Below the pieces are notes generated by a model. It had not been told where the DNA came from. It did no database searches and saw only the letters and a list, made by a program, of their open reading frames with translations. Below, piece by piece: positions 23,803 to 38,278 of a DNA stretch of 64,000 nt (the stretch's first letter is position 1; every line of letters begins with the position of its first letter). Made by a program: the position numbers and the translations under genes. This stretch comes from Tigriopus japonicus (taxonomy: Eukaryota; Arthropoda; Copepoda; Harpacticoida; Harpacticidae), in the NCBI GenBank assembly GCA_010645155.1, contig CM021312.1:3506156-3570155 (forward strand), in the 5' to 3' direction.

Positions 23803-26800
23803 GCAGGCTGACTTATTTTTGTCTGGGGGAAACGATGGCAAATTCATCTGCTTTGAATTCTTTGCTTCGCCTCTGTTGTGACAATTTTGGTGAGCACCAT
23901 CTGTCTGAAAATGACTTAGAAAACGCGAAATACGTTGAAACTAAGCCAAGGGCCTGAAAATTCAACCAATTCATATCAAACGACCATATTTTGATAGGCT
24001 CTTTTTCACCAAATCTGGAGCTTGAGTGGTTCATACAAAAAGCAAAAACAATATTCCTTGGTTTTGAAACAATTTTATTAATTTTATAGCCACTTTACTG
24101 TGTGTCGCAACGGGAAAGTCCCAAATTTGCCTCTGTCAAGACAGAATTCATTTTTAGTTCCCGGTTTACGTGAAACAAACTCTGAGCTCATGTTCAATAC
24201 AGACTTCATAATATACTCGAAACCCAAAAATTTTGTATTCTTTTTCCCTGCTCAATGGCTGAGAGAAATCTCTCGCTCATTCGGACTCATTTTTCTCTCG
24301 CAGGGAGTGGTTGTTCTTCGAGTAGCCGAGTCGTGTGTGCTCTACATAGTTGGTAGGCAATGGTTGGCAGTCAGCAAGTGGTTTTGCCTGTCTCTGATCA
24401 TCAGCGAGTCCGTGAGTGTCTTTGCTCCAATTGGGCCGAGAAACTGGAGTACGTGTACATACTCACACTCGCTGCTCTTTGGGTCGTCATCACGACCAAA
24501 GCATCATTAGATCTGGATGAGTTGGGTGGCAGTAGTAGTGGTGGTGGTTGCGGTGATGGTGGTGGTGGTAGCAGTGCTAAAATGCCCTGTGGCAGTAGCG
24601 ACCGACTACTGATGGGTTTGTGGGGCAGGAATCGGGAGGAGTCAGATATTTTCGAGGACCAATGAGGCTACTGCTCCATTTTGCTCAATGGCCAAGTCAA
24701 GATGAGACACTAAGAATGGATGAGACGCGAGATGATTTGATTTGGCTTATCCAAGGTCAAGATATTTTGAGTCCAGAACCAAATGGACGTGAATGGTGGG
24801 TGGGTGGGTGGTGCTCTGTCACGATGATTATCATCAAGGGATAGAACGGCGATACGTACGAGCATGCCTGTCGGAGTTTGGCTGACCAAGTTGGGAATCC
24901 TCAATCTAATCTCCTTTGAAGAGGTGACTGAGCACTTAAACTCAAAGTCATCGCCCAGCCGACATCAGATTGGCGAGGAATCAGAAAAATTGAATTCAGA
25001 CCCTGGTCAGGGAAAAAGTTTTATCCTGAAAGAAGAAACCCAAATGTCAAGCCAACCACGACCTTCAGTTTGGCCGTGTCCAATGAGTTGGAATAACGCC
25101 AATCACTCAGTATATTTTTACTTTGATTCTACTAATGCTCCCGACGAAAGGGGGGAAACACCTTTTGGTTTGAGATGCCAAATCCCAGGCATCTTTGGGA
25201 TGGTATCTCGTCCGTGATTTTTCTCGTTCATTGTCTCGCTAATGACTCATCATCTCTGTCTCTTTTGCTCTGGTGGAAGATTTGCTCACCACATTCATCG
25301 GTATGAATGTGATTGTGACGGTGAACGTCGTTTGTATACGACATGTATTTCTGCTCATCTTGAGCACCCGATGGGCCCAAACCAAAGCGGAAGAGCAAGT
25401 AAACAGACAGCCCAAGGATGGCCTCGAAGTCATTCTTCGGACCATCTTCTCCGTCTTGGCTTCTTTTTTTCTCTTCCTTCTGTCGACGGGCGATTTGTCA
25501 ACTGGGAATCAAACCATCCGTCCAACCAGACACGTGTTTACACCTCGAGGTTGCGTGAGAACGAGCGGCGGAAAACGCGAACGGCGCTCAAAAACCTCGT
25601 GTTTCTGGTCGGGCATGGAGTTACGAGCTGAAGTCCGGGAAATAAATATCAATCTTCATTTCATGGGGACCAACTATGAGCATTTATTTATAAAGATGAG
25701 CCCGTCTTGACAAGTTGAGCGGCATATCTACGCGACCAAAACGGCAACTGGCACGGGAACATTGAATAGCAACGGGGGACATGTACTACTTTTACGAGGC
25801 AAGGTCATGCTAAATCAAATCACCGGCAATCCTCGTAAAATGTGATTAATTGTTATGGATATTGAGGACACATTCAGAGAAAAAAGAAGAAGAGAAAAAG
25901 GCTATCAGCTCAACACAAATTATTGCAGGGGTCATAGATTGCATTTCATTTCGGGTTGGAATTGTTACGACACCCACATTAAACATTGCAATTTACGACG
26001 AGCTCTTTAACTTTGGAGTAAAATGAAGGTCTACTCAAAAGAGCTGAGTCAAATCCAATCAAATGACCTTTTTAGCATTTTTCACAGGCTAAGCTAATCA
26101 GCTAAAAACCAAAACTTGGTCTAACAAAAGTTCAAATCCAGATGATTGCGATTCCATTCGTGGCTTTGGATTGGAAAATGTAGAGTTTTTGAGTGATTGA
26201 GCAATTTGTCTGCTCTGACATGCTTGAACATGTTCCAGATTATTCTCTGGTGGGGTTCCTTGGATTCGCAGCAGGAACATGATTTCAAATGAACCGAGCA
26301 CCCACAGTCCACACACTCCATGCACACCAATAACCGTGTTCAATCTCGGAAATCACTCTCGTCGAACTCTTTCATTTAGCGGGAAACAATTTCAGAGGCC
26401 ATCCTTTCCCGAAACACTCTAAACAAAAAGCTTGACTTCTTGATGAATCAAATCGTCTTGAGAGCCATTGAGATTTGTGTGGCAACCCATTTTTGATTCA
26501 TCCATTTGCATGTTTTCTTGTCAGTGTGTATTTATGTGCGTGTGGATTATGGATTCTCCGGCTTTTTTGGCGTAATGTCTGAAAGTCTCGTGGCGAAGGC
26601 CATAAAATTGCAGGGAGCATCACTTGAATCCAGAGTCATATTCCGAGATCTCAGAGTGGATCGCCTTCTGAAGATCAGCTCAACTTGAACACAATCAAGC
26701 ATCATCTTGGCCAAGAATAGCTCTGGAAGATCGGCGGACTAAAACACGAGAGCGGCAGGACCATAAAATTAAGCCAATTTTCAGAGGACTCAAAACGATA

Positions 26801-29800
26801 ACCGATACCTTGGCTTCCAAGCGTTGAAATCATCGCTCTAAGAGAAAGCCTTTTACAACCCGGGCACTTAACATGTAGGGCTCAGTTCTCTCTTGTCCAT
26901 TGGTCACAACGAGCCGTTATTGTCTGACTCTTTTTGACTTTGACCTCACCTGATGATGAGGTAGACATTGACCTCAGGTGTATCATTTCTGCTGAGAGGT
27001 GTCATTCGGACTTAATCTCAAGATCCATATTCACAACCTCAGCGAACTGGGAGCACCATCATCATCATGATCATGATCTTGGCCATGGAAGAGAGCTTGA
27101 GCGTGGCTCATCTCGCAGAAGACTTTATGATTTCGAAGCCATGAAATGGAGTGACTCCCGAGGTTCAACAAGAGGGCCATTTGTCGTGCTTCTGGGACAA
27201 TTTGTGGTGATGATGCGTCCCTTCCTTCACACCAGGAAGCCATTTCACGTTCAAGACCACTACGATTGTAGCTCACTGAGACCTAGAAGTTCTTATGCCA
27301 TTTTTACATGCGTATTTGGGCTTGTGGATATGTGTGTGTTTGAGTGTGCCGTATGGATCACCCGGGTGATCATCGCCATGATTGTCGCTATGAATATGAA
27401 CAACGAACGCTCCCTGAAATCATGGCTCACAACCTAAAGGGTGTTTCAGAGGAATGCAAGTTTGTTCCCCTCTCAAAACATGAAACACTTTTTTTTGTTG
27501 CAATATTCATGTTTAAAATGTATCATATGATCATATATGAGCAACTTGGTGTCGAGACGTAAAGTATCGTGATATATTTAGAAAATAGGTCTATGTTAAC
27601 GAATCGGATTGGAGTTTGGAAGACGGTTTACTTCTCCTTTCCTTATGGAACACCCGGTAGACTACTCGAGAACTGAACGAACTCGACATGGATCAACCAA
27701 GAAAAAAACATATCTAGATACAATCAACCCCAAGGATCTCATCTGTATACGGTCCTTCAATTGGCCAAAACCAATCCGAGACACTTTATTTAGAACCTAA
27801 ATCCCTGGTGGAGAAGGCATGGTCCATACACTAAACATCACCCATGTCACAAATCTACGGTCGTGTGATATCAAGTTTGGTCGTTTGGGACAGTAGTCAA
27901 GATTTGAATTATGCCCTATGAGGGTGGAGGGGAAAATTGCTGAATTCCCTCCAATCCGACTCCAACGAGGCCAAGTGAGTCTGTCTACCATTCCATTATT
28001 CCTCTCAAGAGTGAATGGAGCTAGTGGAATTGAAGCGACCAGTCTCTCCTGGGGTATCGATGGACCTCGTTGGTTGGGAGGCATGGTACCTACCTCGATC
28101 ATAACTTTCAGAAGCAGATATTTGTTCAATAAATTAGTCGCTCTGTGGGACTCGCTAAAAAGTGTCGTACGGACAAACTACTGCGTACTACTCGTTCAAC
28201 GATTCCAATTCTAAGATCGTCAAGACAGAGAGCGAGATCAAATCATCTTGGGGATGTTCAATCCGAGGGTTTTGGCATTCTCCAAAGATTTATCGGATAA
28301 AAGCTCGTTTAATTTGCTGATGCATTCTGGCACAAGATCCTCCCGAAAAAAAGCCCGCAGAGACTCTGAATTAAAGAAGAAAGGAAACTTGGATGTCACA
28401 TAGAAATCCCCCGGAGAAAAATGTGCGACGGAATGTTGTCATGTCATTGAGGCTACGACACGAAAAAAAAAAGTTCAACACGATGTTAATCGGGATTTAG
28501 TTCTTCTTCTTCTTCGTCGTCGTCATCTATCTCGGGAACGTCCATGTCATTGGACCAAAATCATTCATGATTTGGTTGGCACCTTCTCACCTGAGCGTCA
28601 ACACTTTTTCCCCATCTCTAAGTATTAAATAGCTCTCTTTGGAGAGGAGAAATGGTAAATGGGCCAGAAATTCGTTAACTCATTAGACGAGCCAGTTGGC
28701 TTTCATGGTTCCGTTCGTCAATCAATAAGCCCGATCTGCACGTACCTACTACCATTACTACTGAGATGAAGCCCACCAAGATGAGGGTGAGATACGGGAA
28801 TTGCCCTCAAAATCCATCAGGTCAAGTGGTGGCTGTACCTCAGAAGAGTCGGGCACAAAAACCAACATGGAGAAGATGGGTCGTCTACTCTTCTTCTTTG
28901 GGCAGATATGGGTTTTCCATCAGGGGGTGATCCAAACGAGTCTTGTCCATCTTTCTTCCCAACCTTGGCGTTCGTTCAAGAGTCCAATGAGATCGATGAT
29001 TTGTACACACTCACTGAGCTTATCGGAACATGAAATCAATTCAGGGAAAGAGGAAAAACTCCGATTATCAAGTGGACCATGATTTATGGCCAAACTACTA
29101 GAGGAACTAGTTCAGCTTACGTAGAGTCACAGATCTGCATTCTGGTGAACGATGTGACTGGCAAATTCAGTCGCAGGAGGAGCAATCGTAAAATATCTCG
29201 TCCTGCTAAATCAGCCAGAGCATCCATCCTTTGGCATTGCGAATGAAGGTGGCAAACGGATTTACACCCATTACAGAAATAAAGTGTTGGGTCGGAAATT
29301 CCAAGCATCGTGGATTTGAAACTTGAGATGTATTTCTACCTGCGGAATCAACTTGGGATGGATGGAATTTCTCATGCACGTGGGATTTCGTCGGCTATTT
29401 TCAGTTACTTTGTCGGACGAAATGACATCATCTGGGCTTCCGAAGAACGGGTATTTCACCCGATTCCACAGCATTACAAACTTGCCGAAAACAAGTTACT
29501 CCGATCGTGTTGGAAGTGTAATATTCAAACGAGATCAGATTCCAGGGTTATTTACGAGTTTGGATTGCATCGACCAGTTAGTAGGTGTACCAATGGAACC
29601 AACAACTATCATCAATCCAGCCGATGGAAGACAGAGAGAGAGAGAGAGACTGATGATGACTCGGCAAAAGATGGCCATGGTGCTACAAATCTGTCTCTGC
29701 ATGTCATCATGCTGGTTTTATTATGGGCTGGAGTTTTTCCCCGTTTTCTTCATAAAAAGTCACATTAACGTGTTTTATATTCTAACTCAGGACTTTGCTG

Positions 29801-31563
29801 GTGTGTGACGTCAATGCCAATGCCTGGCTAATATTGATTCAAGCCGACCAATGGTTGGTTGATGCATGCACGAAGAAGCAATAGGTACGAAAAGAACCAT
29901 CATGAGCGGACAAAAGACAGCAAGCAGTTTGAACCTGGGGTTGTTTGAAGACGGATAAACAAAGGGACTCAGCTGATGTGAGATTGACGTCAAAAGTATG
30001 AAATTGTGGGACGTTGCAGGGCCTTATTAATTGGACATACATGTGGCCTTTTACCTTGGGAATTAAAGTTTGAGCACTGCTGAGTTTGCGTAGTTGAAGA
30101 CGAAATTTTTTGGCCAAGTGATCATTTGTTGAAAAATCGGGGTGAATGAGTCAAAGTTAAACAATTGGGGGAAATAAGATCTAGATCGCCATGACTTGCA
30201 AAGCCAGACAGACTCGCCTCCAAAAACTACAAAAACACTGATCAGAATGGCTTTTGGACGCAATGGAGTTTCTGAGAAAGTGTCCAGTAATTAATTCACG
30301 TACCACTCAAACATCCTAATTCATACACACTGTGTGTGATTTATTTGATGAATAAACGAGACAAATGGGTTTAATTTGTAGAATCAGCGAGGACAAATTA
30401 TACAGCTGTTTTGGTCAGTGATCTGTGATTCGAAGACATCCTGGAACAAGAGAGCATAATGCAAAGTGGATCTGGAATTCGACAACAAAACCCAGGTTGT
30501 AAATGAACCACTTAACACACAAAGGTTCGTCTTGTTGTCCATCTCTTCCTCCTATTGAATGGCATGAATGTCGTTGGTGGGCTAAAGTAAACACTTTTAA
30601 GAGCACACCACATTCATCCGCCCGTCAACTACCAACTACGTGTACGTAAGTTTAACGTTGGGTACGTTTGGATAGTCCTTCTTCACACTGTTCTTGAGCT
30701 CGAAACTCGAGTTTGAGTTTGTCCAAGTAGTACAAGATTGAGCTCCTTAGCCCTCGGATCAAATTCATCTTTCCTGCATATCTCAACAACCATTTGGCTC
30801 AGAAAGTCATCCCAAAAACATACATTCATTGGCGGGAAACGGGAAATATGTCGGGGAAGGCGTCACTCAAGGTGACAAGATGGGTCCATTTGAAGGAAAC
30901 AAGACAGAAAAGACAGAAATGACAACACTCGAAGGGACAAGAATTAGGCCAAGGGGGGCTCTTTCAACGACTGGCAACCCTGGACAACCAACGTTCTATG
31001 TACGTATGCATCATGATGTTCAAGTCGGTGGTTTTAAATTCACAATGAGCGTGCAAATGGTTGTAATCAATGCAAAAAGGAGCAGATGATTTATGCCGAT
31101 CTCGGGGGAGCGGTCAGGCCCTGTTGTTCGGGTCATTTTTCGCAGGGTTGCCATGTCACGCTGCTCAGGGTTGCCCAGCGAGAAGGGCTGTGCGGGGATG
31201 GCGTGAATATGGGGAACCCTGCCGCGTCCCTTCGACATGGATCCCACGCTGAGAGGCTCGAATTTTTGAACTGCTGGAGATCATCATCGTTTGGGTTGAC
31301 TCTTCATGTGCAAAGCATCTTCCTTCTCCTCTTCTTATTATTCTCATTCTTCCTCGCTTCGCCTCGTTTCAAACTTGGACCAAGGAGCAAATTTTTGAAT
31401 AACAATAACAACATCAACGTCAGTACATTTTGAGGCCTTGTGCGATTATTTTGAAACATTTATAAAGCGGAGAGGGGGATTTAGTGTTCAATTGAGAGGG
31501 TGATTCGGCATCGCTTTCTTGAGGGGAAACAAACAAATTCCGATCTGAGGTTTCTAGGGGAAA

Positions 31564-31589
31564 TCTCTCTCTCTCTCTCTCTCTCTCTC
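31564..31589 (+). repeat. (CT)n microsatellite
   Basis: Thirteen perfect dinucleotide units. Confidence 0.95.
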
Positions 31590-32963
31590 GAGCAAGATCA
31601 GATCAGATCATTTACACAACCACGAGCACATCCTTAGCCAACACATTCTTGGAGGGTCGTAATTAAAGCCGTGATTTATGAAATTCAATCAAATTTGTCT
31701 TCACATCGAGATTTTATCCAACTCCATCGTTACATGTATGACTGGAGAGAATTTTAATCCCCGGCATCAAATCATCTACCAGAGAACGAAAGGCTCATCT
31801 TCAAGTGAAACCCCGATATTTGGTTGGGTTGCCAGAGAAGCCATTTCATCGAAACCGATGTGTCGGTTTGGTACATTTTGTTCAATTGTGCCAAGCCCTC
31901 GTAAATCTCAGAGATCACCCAAGTTCCACCAGATCCAAACGAGACCCCCATTGAAAGATTCATTTGGCCGACGATGATTTAATGGCGAGTGCTCCATTGC
32001 TTGAGACAATAATACATCAATGGCTACTTTCAGGTCATCAGATCTGAGCATAGACGGCCTCTTTTGCTCCGTTTTCTACAGAATCCTGTAACACATCAAG
32101 TCCAAGTTCAATCCCTTTGTTTGGATCTAAAACAACCAACGTTCAAGATACGCATCCAAGTCCTAAATTCATAAGTGGACAACTTTCAGTGTAAATTTTA
32201 GCCGGTTTATAGTCTAAGCTAGAGCTCTAGCATTTGCAATATTTTTGAACTAGCTTTTTAATAGGAGCATAACTGTTATATCCAATACATCTGTGCTCAA
32301 ATCTGGAACACCTTCGTTCGACATCTACGGAGCTGGTCGGCCTTTGATTCCTTCTTGGCAAAAATCGGCAAGGTGCTTTTTGCTCAGGGTACGGATCCAG
32401 GATTTATTTGAATTTGATGGAGGTATTTGTGCTCAAGTGAAGAGTCGACGCTTTCGATAATGTATTGCGGGATGCTAAATGGGCAGTTGTTACTCTGGTG
32501 GTAATGTCGTACGTACGTGTACTGTACATACTGTAGTTCAACAGTCCCCCTGCTTCCTTCGTCATGCTCTGTCAATTGGGTGCATGAAACGACATTCCTC
32601 ATTCATTAATGAGATTTTCATGGAAATGAGCTCCAAGTGAGAAATTCATCATGTCAAACGGACCTGACATGATTCAATTCTTATTCTAGCAGCCCTTAGT
32701 GCTTGTCACGGAGCTAAATAAGGCTCGATGCTAAACTTTTTTGTCTCTCCACAGCCAAACTTGAGATTCCCAATGGATTCCAAACCACATCGATCGCCTC
32801 CACCGAGTGTCACTCTAATTGTATTTTTCGATCCGAAGGTGCCATTCGCGATAACTTTACTGAAGATGGCCAGGATGCTCTTATGACCATGTTGGACTGA
32901 ATCATGGAAGGTGATGCCAAATGCACTTCATTTTGGGGCTGTGATCCCCAAATCGCCAAATGA

Positions 32964-32999
32964 ACGACGACGACGACGACGACAAAGAAGAAGAAGAAG
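32964..32999 (+). repeat. Compound (ACG)n-(AAG)n microsatellite
   Basis: Six ACG units directly followed by five AAG units. Confidence 0.9.
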
Positions 33000-33433
33000 C
33001 AGGCCACTGGTTTGATCATCTGGGTCTCTCAGGCCAACCAGCAACCATTATTCCTAACTCGTGTGTCACATAGATTTAAGACACAAGAACTGGTTTTTGA
33101 GTGCATTCCAAAGAGATGAGCATCCATTCGACTGCATCTATTTCAGCTTAATGTATTCACATCAATCCTGAATTGCCATAATTTGCCCTTTAAGCCAGAA
33201 GTCCCTTCACACGAACTACCACCACTGGCCAAGCAAAAGATCTGACAGCAAATTCGGATCAAAAAGTTATTTGACATGGGTTACCTAACTTGAAGTCAAA
33301 GGTGTGGCTTTAGAGTCGCTTATGAGTGAGTTTCAATAGGCCTAAAATCATGCAAGTTTGGTGCCCATTTAGGGGCCCAATGGGCCTCCTCCCGACTCAC
33401 GCCCTCCTTGCTTGCTTGCTTGGTCCATCCATT

Positions 33434-33453
33434 CATCCATCCATCCATCCATC
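33434..33453 (+). repeat. (CCAT)n microsatellite
   Basis: Perfect tetranucleotide units following an imperfect one. Confidence 0.85.
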
Positions 33454-36400
33454 TATTGCGCCTACCTGTCTCGTGTCCATTTCTAAGAAGATTAACTCAT
33501 TGCACTTGGCATGTGACTCCAAAGTCCGGGCTCGAAATCCCGCATTTTTGAGTGCATCAGATCCATTCAAAGGCGTCGCTTCGTCAAAAGATAAATTGAA
33601 TCAGAATTAGACCTACCGCCGTACCCTGAAATCAACTTCAGAAACGTGCAATAGCCCATGTTTCTTACGCACAATTGTGCCGCAAGATGAATAACAAGAA
33701 GAAATACGTTCTCTAAACATTCAAGCCAGTTTCTTTGAAAATGCAATGCTTGACCACACCAGCCAGGATCGATGGAGGTCGTGGTGGGTTTAAAGTGTAA
33801 TATTTTCCAATTTCAAGTGATAACGCGCTGGTCCGTCTTCTTGGCATGAAGAGATGGTGTAAGATCATTTGATGTGGTTGTCGTGGTGGGGTCAGTTTGC
33901 AGGATCACTTGGAAGCCTCAATTCGTGTTCACAATGGATGGTGGTGAAGGAGGTCCTCTGCCAGGTTTAACCTAACACTTACCGCCGACCTTATCTGCGT
34001 ATGATATTTCTTATGACCGCGATGAAAAAGATCAAGTTTGACTAATGACAGATCAGATAAGAACTCATCCTCAATCTGGACCCATAAACTTATTTGCGCT
34101 GAAGCCAAGCCATGAACCAGTTCAGCGCTTAGAAAAAAAATGGGCGCTTGTATTCCTCAAGATTCTCGCACCACATAATTAGAACAACTGAAGCGAGAAT
34201 CCCTCCTCCTTCACAGCCAGGCCATATTCTACAAGAGCTTTTCGAGTCTCTAACAAGTCAATAAAGTGGGTTACTTTGGGTAATCCATCGGATTAAAGAG
34301 CCTCACTCCGGGCATGACATTGGAATTGGATGATGAAAATGCATTCCTCCAGATCTGAACATTGGGTATCACTCTTTTCGTCGGTCCGATTTAAGCTTGA
34401 GAATGATCCCGAGCATCACGCTTGGAAAGTCCGTCTTGCTCTCAGCAGGTCTTGGTAATGACAAGGCTCCGAAATCCCAAAGAGGTGACTTAGGTACCCA
34501 TACTCACTCACTTAAAAAAAGCTGGAAAAAGGACTCCAAGTGGAGGAATATGGATTCATCCTGGCAGGAATAGAGACAAGAGCCACATTTTTCTGAACAA
34601 CCATCCTGAGATATGAAGTCAGAGTGAGTACCACAACATCACTTGGCAAAAACAGCAAGCACCATTTCCATCTCTGTCTTTCTTTCTTGACCCCGGCTTG
34701 TTAACTTGTCTTCAAATCTGTGCCCGTTGTCGACACTGCCCAAAAAAGAAGGAAATAAAGCTCCCCCAATGATCTTTCCATTTCCGAAAAATCAACGCAG
34801 GACTAAAAATCAAACAAGAGAAGGACGGATCTTTGAAACCCTTCGATACCTCTGAAAATGATGACGATGTGCAAGTTCAGATTGGTGTTTCTGAATTTGG
34901 TCAGTGTTCCCAATTGCCTGTGCTGCAAAGCCCAGCTTGGTCTCATCAACCCCCTCCCGAGGCCTCAAATGGAGCGTTTGTCGTTTGCTAACGAGTTCAT
35001 TCGTTTAAATAAATACGCACACCTAATAATGGAATGGGATGGGAAGTGAGCTCATCCATACGGACCTACCAACCAACTGTACCCCTAAGACGACTTGAAC
35101 ATCCAATTGGAAGTGTTGAGCCATAATTTCTGGAATGACCAAGTCATTTATAATCGAACCCACTTACACTAACAACGCTGTTCTCTCCTTCCTAACCCCT
35201 TCAAGTCCCGGTCATGGCAATCGGAGACAAACGCACAATGAGCACTGAATGGGAGAATATTTTTTCTACGCCGACCTCTAAGTGAAGGTGCCTTATGAAT
35301 GATATGGTGCTAGGTTGTGTGGTTGTTAGAGTACCAGCAACCACGTCGAGGTCTTCGGCATGTGCTTCTTCCCCATTAGGCCACAAGGTTAGCTATCTCT
35401 CCCCACTCAATTGGATGGATGCAAAAATGACCACCACGACAACTCACTCACTTTTTAAACGACTTCTCATCAGAGGACCTGTTTGTTCAAGAGGCTCTCG
35501 TTCCAGCTTCAAGCAGTACACGATTGGGCTTTCAAAATATTGAGGTGTACTCCGTTCGCAAGTTTAATCAAAGAGTTGCTTGTTTGATTTGAAGAGACTC
35601 TGGTTTGGCGATAGTTTTAAGCAAAGATAGACCAAGAGCTTCGTTGGTAGGGATATGATCGGGTAGGAAAGCGACTTGGATTGGTTGAGAATCTCTCCAG
35701 TCACCATCCTGACGATTTTGGTGATGGTGGTGAATCGTCCATGAATGCATGCATGCATGCAACTGGCTTTGAATGAAACAAAAAATCCCGACTGCTAATC
35801 ACTCTATGTCACTTTTTGCTGGCATTGATGAGAGTGATTTTCTTTCAGACAAGACAGCCACACTGAGAAAAATTCTACTGAATGCTCAAGATAGTTTGGG
35901 TTTCAGAGCTTCAAGTATGAAAGATATTCTAGAAACTAACTGTTGGTCAGTTTCGATTTGATTCACGAGTTCTAAATCGGGTTGGTCTATTAAAAAGAGT
36001 GGTCGTTTTTGTTTTCTCCACAGTGGATCCTGTCAGAGAGGTGGATAAGCCGTTTTGGCTTGATTTTAATCCAGGGTATCCGTATCCAGGTGTGAAAGAG
36101 GTCTCAGTTCGAGCATAGATTTAGGAGTATAGAGATGATGTTCTTTCAGTTCTGAGCAAATGAACAGGTAGTTGAGGCGTTTTATTACCCTCGTTTGGTC
36201 CATCGCAAACACCACATGGATGAACGGACTGAGTAGAAAGGTTAGGATTACCGAGTTCATTCATGTCTGTGGATAAACAAGGGCTAATGTTGATGAAAGA
36301 GATAACCTCAATCTTTGGGTGTATCTGCTAGCTTGGATATCATATCGCACCCTTTCAAAGCTCATTTTCAATCTGCCCGTCTGCTGGCTTGCTCTTTAGG

Positions 36401-38256
36401 CTTCATTCTTCGATCAAATGTAAATCAATTTTTTCTCTCTCCAAGTTCAGTCTAGCCTTGGTGATCACAACAATTGACTGGCAAAGCCTATTTAGTAATT
36501 AGCATACATATGTGATTTATCAGTTCATTTTTTACCTCTCACCCGCTTCTTCAGGTAGACTGATATGACTTGTCACTTTTGAATTCACGTTAATCATTAT
36601 GCCAAATCTCACGCCATCAGCTTGGAGGACTCTGGCTTTAAGGGAAACCGTATTCAAACGGTTTTTGGGCTTGATATCACATTGCATTGATCCTGGCATA
36701 TTGGTATTAGTTTCAAGGATCTCAGAGAAAAAGATTGTCCTGTTGGCATCGGATTGTTTGGTCAAGGATCACTTTTTAGGGAGAGGATTCCCGATGGATG
36801 CCATTTCTAAGTGCTGACTGAATCCAAGTGGGAATTGTCCATCGCCATTTCCTTTTTTTCCCCTCTTGGTCGGTTATGAGTTCGCTTTTAAGACGTGAAC
36901 ATGGAGTGAGCTAGCTCTCGATAACTTGGATAACGGTAGGTCACCCAGGTCCCATTGAGATCTTATCAAAAGTCATCTAGATCACGATCTTGTGCACTTG
37001 AAATGGACCCGGATGGCTTCTGCATGCCCAGCCATCGGATAACAATAAGTTTTCTCCCTCGACTCGGCAGAATGATAAACAGAGCTGAAAACCATTTCAA
37101 AGGAAGACGAACACGTGGTCTTATCTATAATTGCTTATCCATTCCGTATCCGAGTTTACACTTTGGCCTTCAAGCTCAAATGGAATTGGAATATTCCCTC
37201 TATAAAGAGCTGTGAGTGCGCCGCAAGAGAAAGATTGTCTTGCTCGAAAAGGCCTCATGTGTCCCCATTTGCTTCTAAAGCTAAAATAATTTTAAATCTT
37301 GTCGGGCTAATGAAATATGCTTGACACATTTAAACGGTCATAGAGTTCTAAATCATATGATAGAATCTCCGGCTCTGTTGAATATTTGTCGCCCAAAATT
37401 AGATGAAACTGCAGATCTTACTTGAGTATTTATGGGACCCCTTTCGTAATCTAGAATCCCGTCTCGGCAACTTTTTCTCCGACCTCAAATCTTCTCGGGG
37501 TTGGAACGAAAGACTGAATAGTACCGCTCATTTTCGGGTGTTCATATTTGTAATTGAGAATCCTGTTTTTGCCGAGATACATCTATTCCCTGCTCCATTC
37601 ACGGACCAATAATTATCCATATTTGAGTCACCAAATGAGAGGTACTTTGGAAGCATGAATTGCCATTTACCACACGGTACCACGTTCTCCTCTTTTCCAC
37701 TAAAAAAAAGAACAATACTACAATTAAAAAGACAACATTGGTCAGGGTTGCTGTTGAGGCAACACGATTTCTTCATTCTTAAGCCAAATGAACAAGAATT
37801 AGCGATACCAAGATGTCGTGAGAAACATAACTTCTTGCAGCACAGCAGCCATCCCGATTCCCTGATACTCAAGAGCATCTCAAACGCCTCTCATGAGCCT
37901 ATGCTAAGAGGTAGATATCTTTCTCTCGATCTCTTTCACCATCGGACTTGAAACCGAACCTGATCTTACCGGGTTGGTTGTCCAAACACTCCCCACGAGA
38001 TCCTCGTCAGACATTTGCCGACCCCGACACGCCCTAAGAACCACCATTAGGATGGTAATCGATCTTGGTCACGAAAGTTTGGGCTGATTGGACTGATCTC
38101 GCTTGAACTTTCCTCGAGTTGTAAAACAATATGACTTGGAATTGATTAGAACCTACTCACCACCAGTAAGAAGAGTCCATTGAACAACAAACCAGCCAGA
38201 GAAGATGGAAGCAAGAGCAGAAGAAGCAGTTTTATGCCACTTGGTTGGTTGGCCTG

Positions 38257-38278
38257 CTGTTGTTGTTGTTGTTGTTGT
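38257..38278 (+). repeat. (TGT)n microsatellite
   Basis: Seven trinucleotide units after a TTGG-rich lead-in. Confidence 0.85.

Noticed and set aside
25242..25710. Overlapping plus-strand frames of 129 and 145 residues with a hydrophobic stretch
   Set aside because: Two frames are open over the same DNA, neither has a recognisable motif, and the length is compatible with chance.
29310..29808. Overlapping 152- and 161-residue plus-strand frames
   Set aside because: They contain an AG repeat, have no recognisable domain or conserved motif, and have no convincing splice context.
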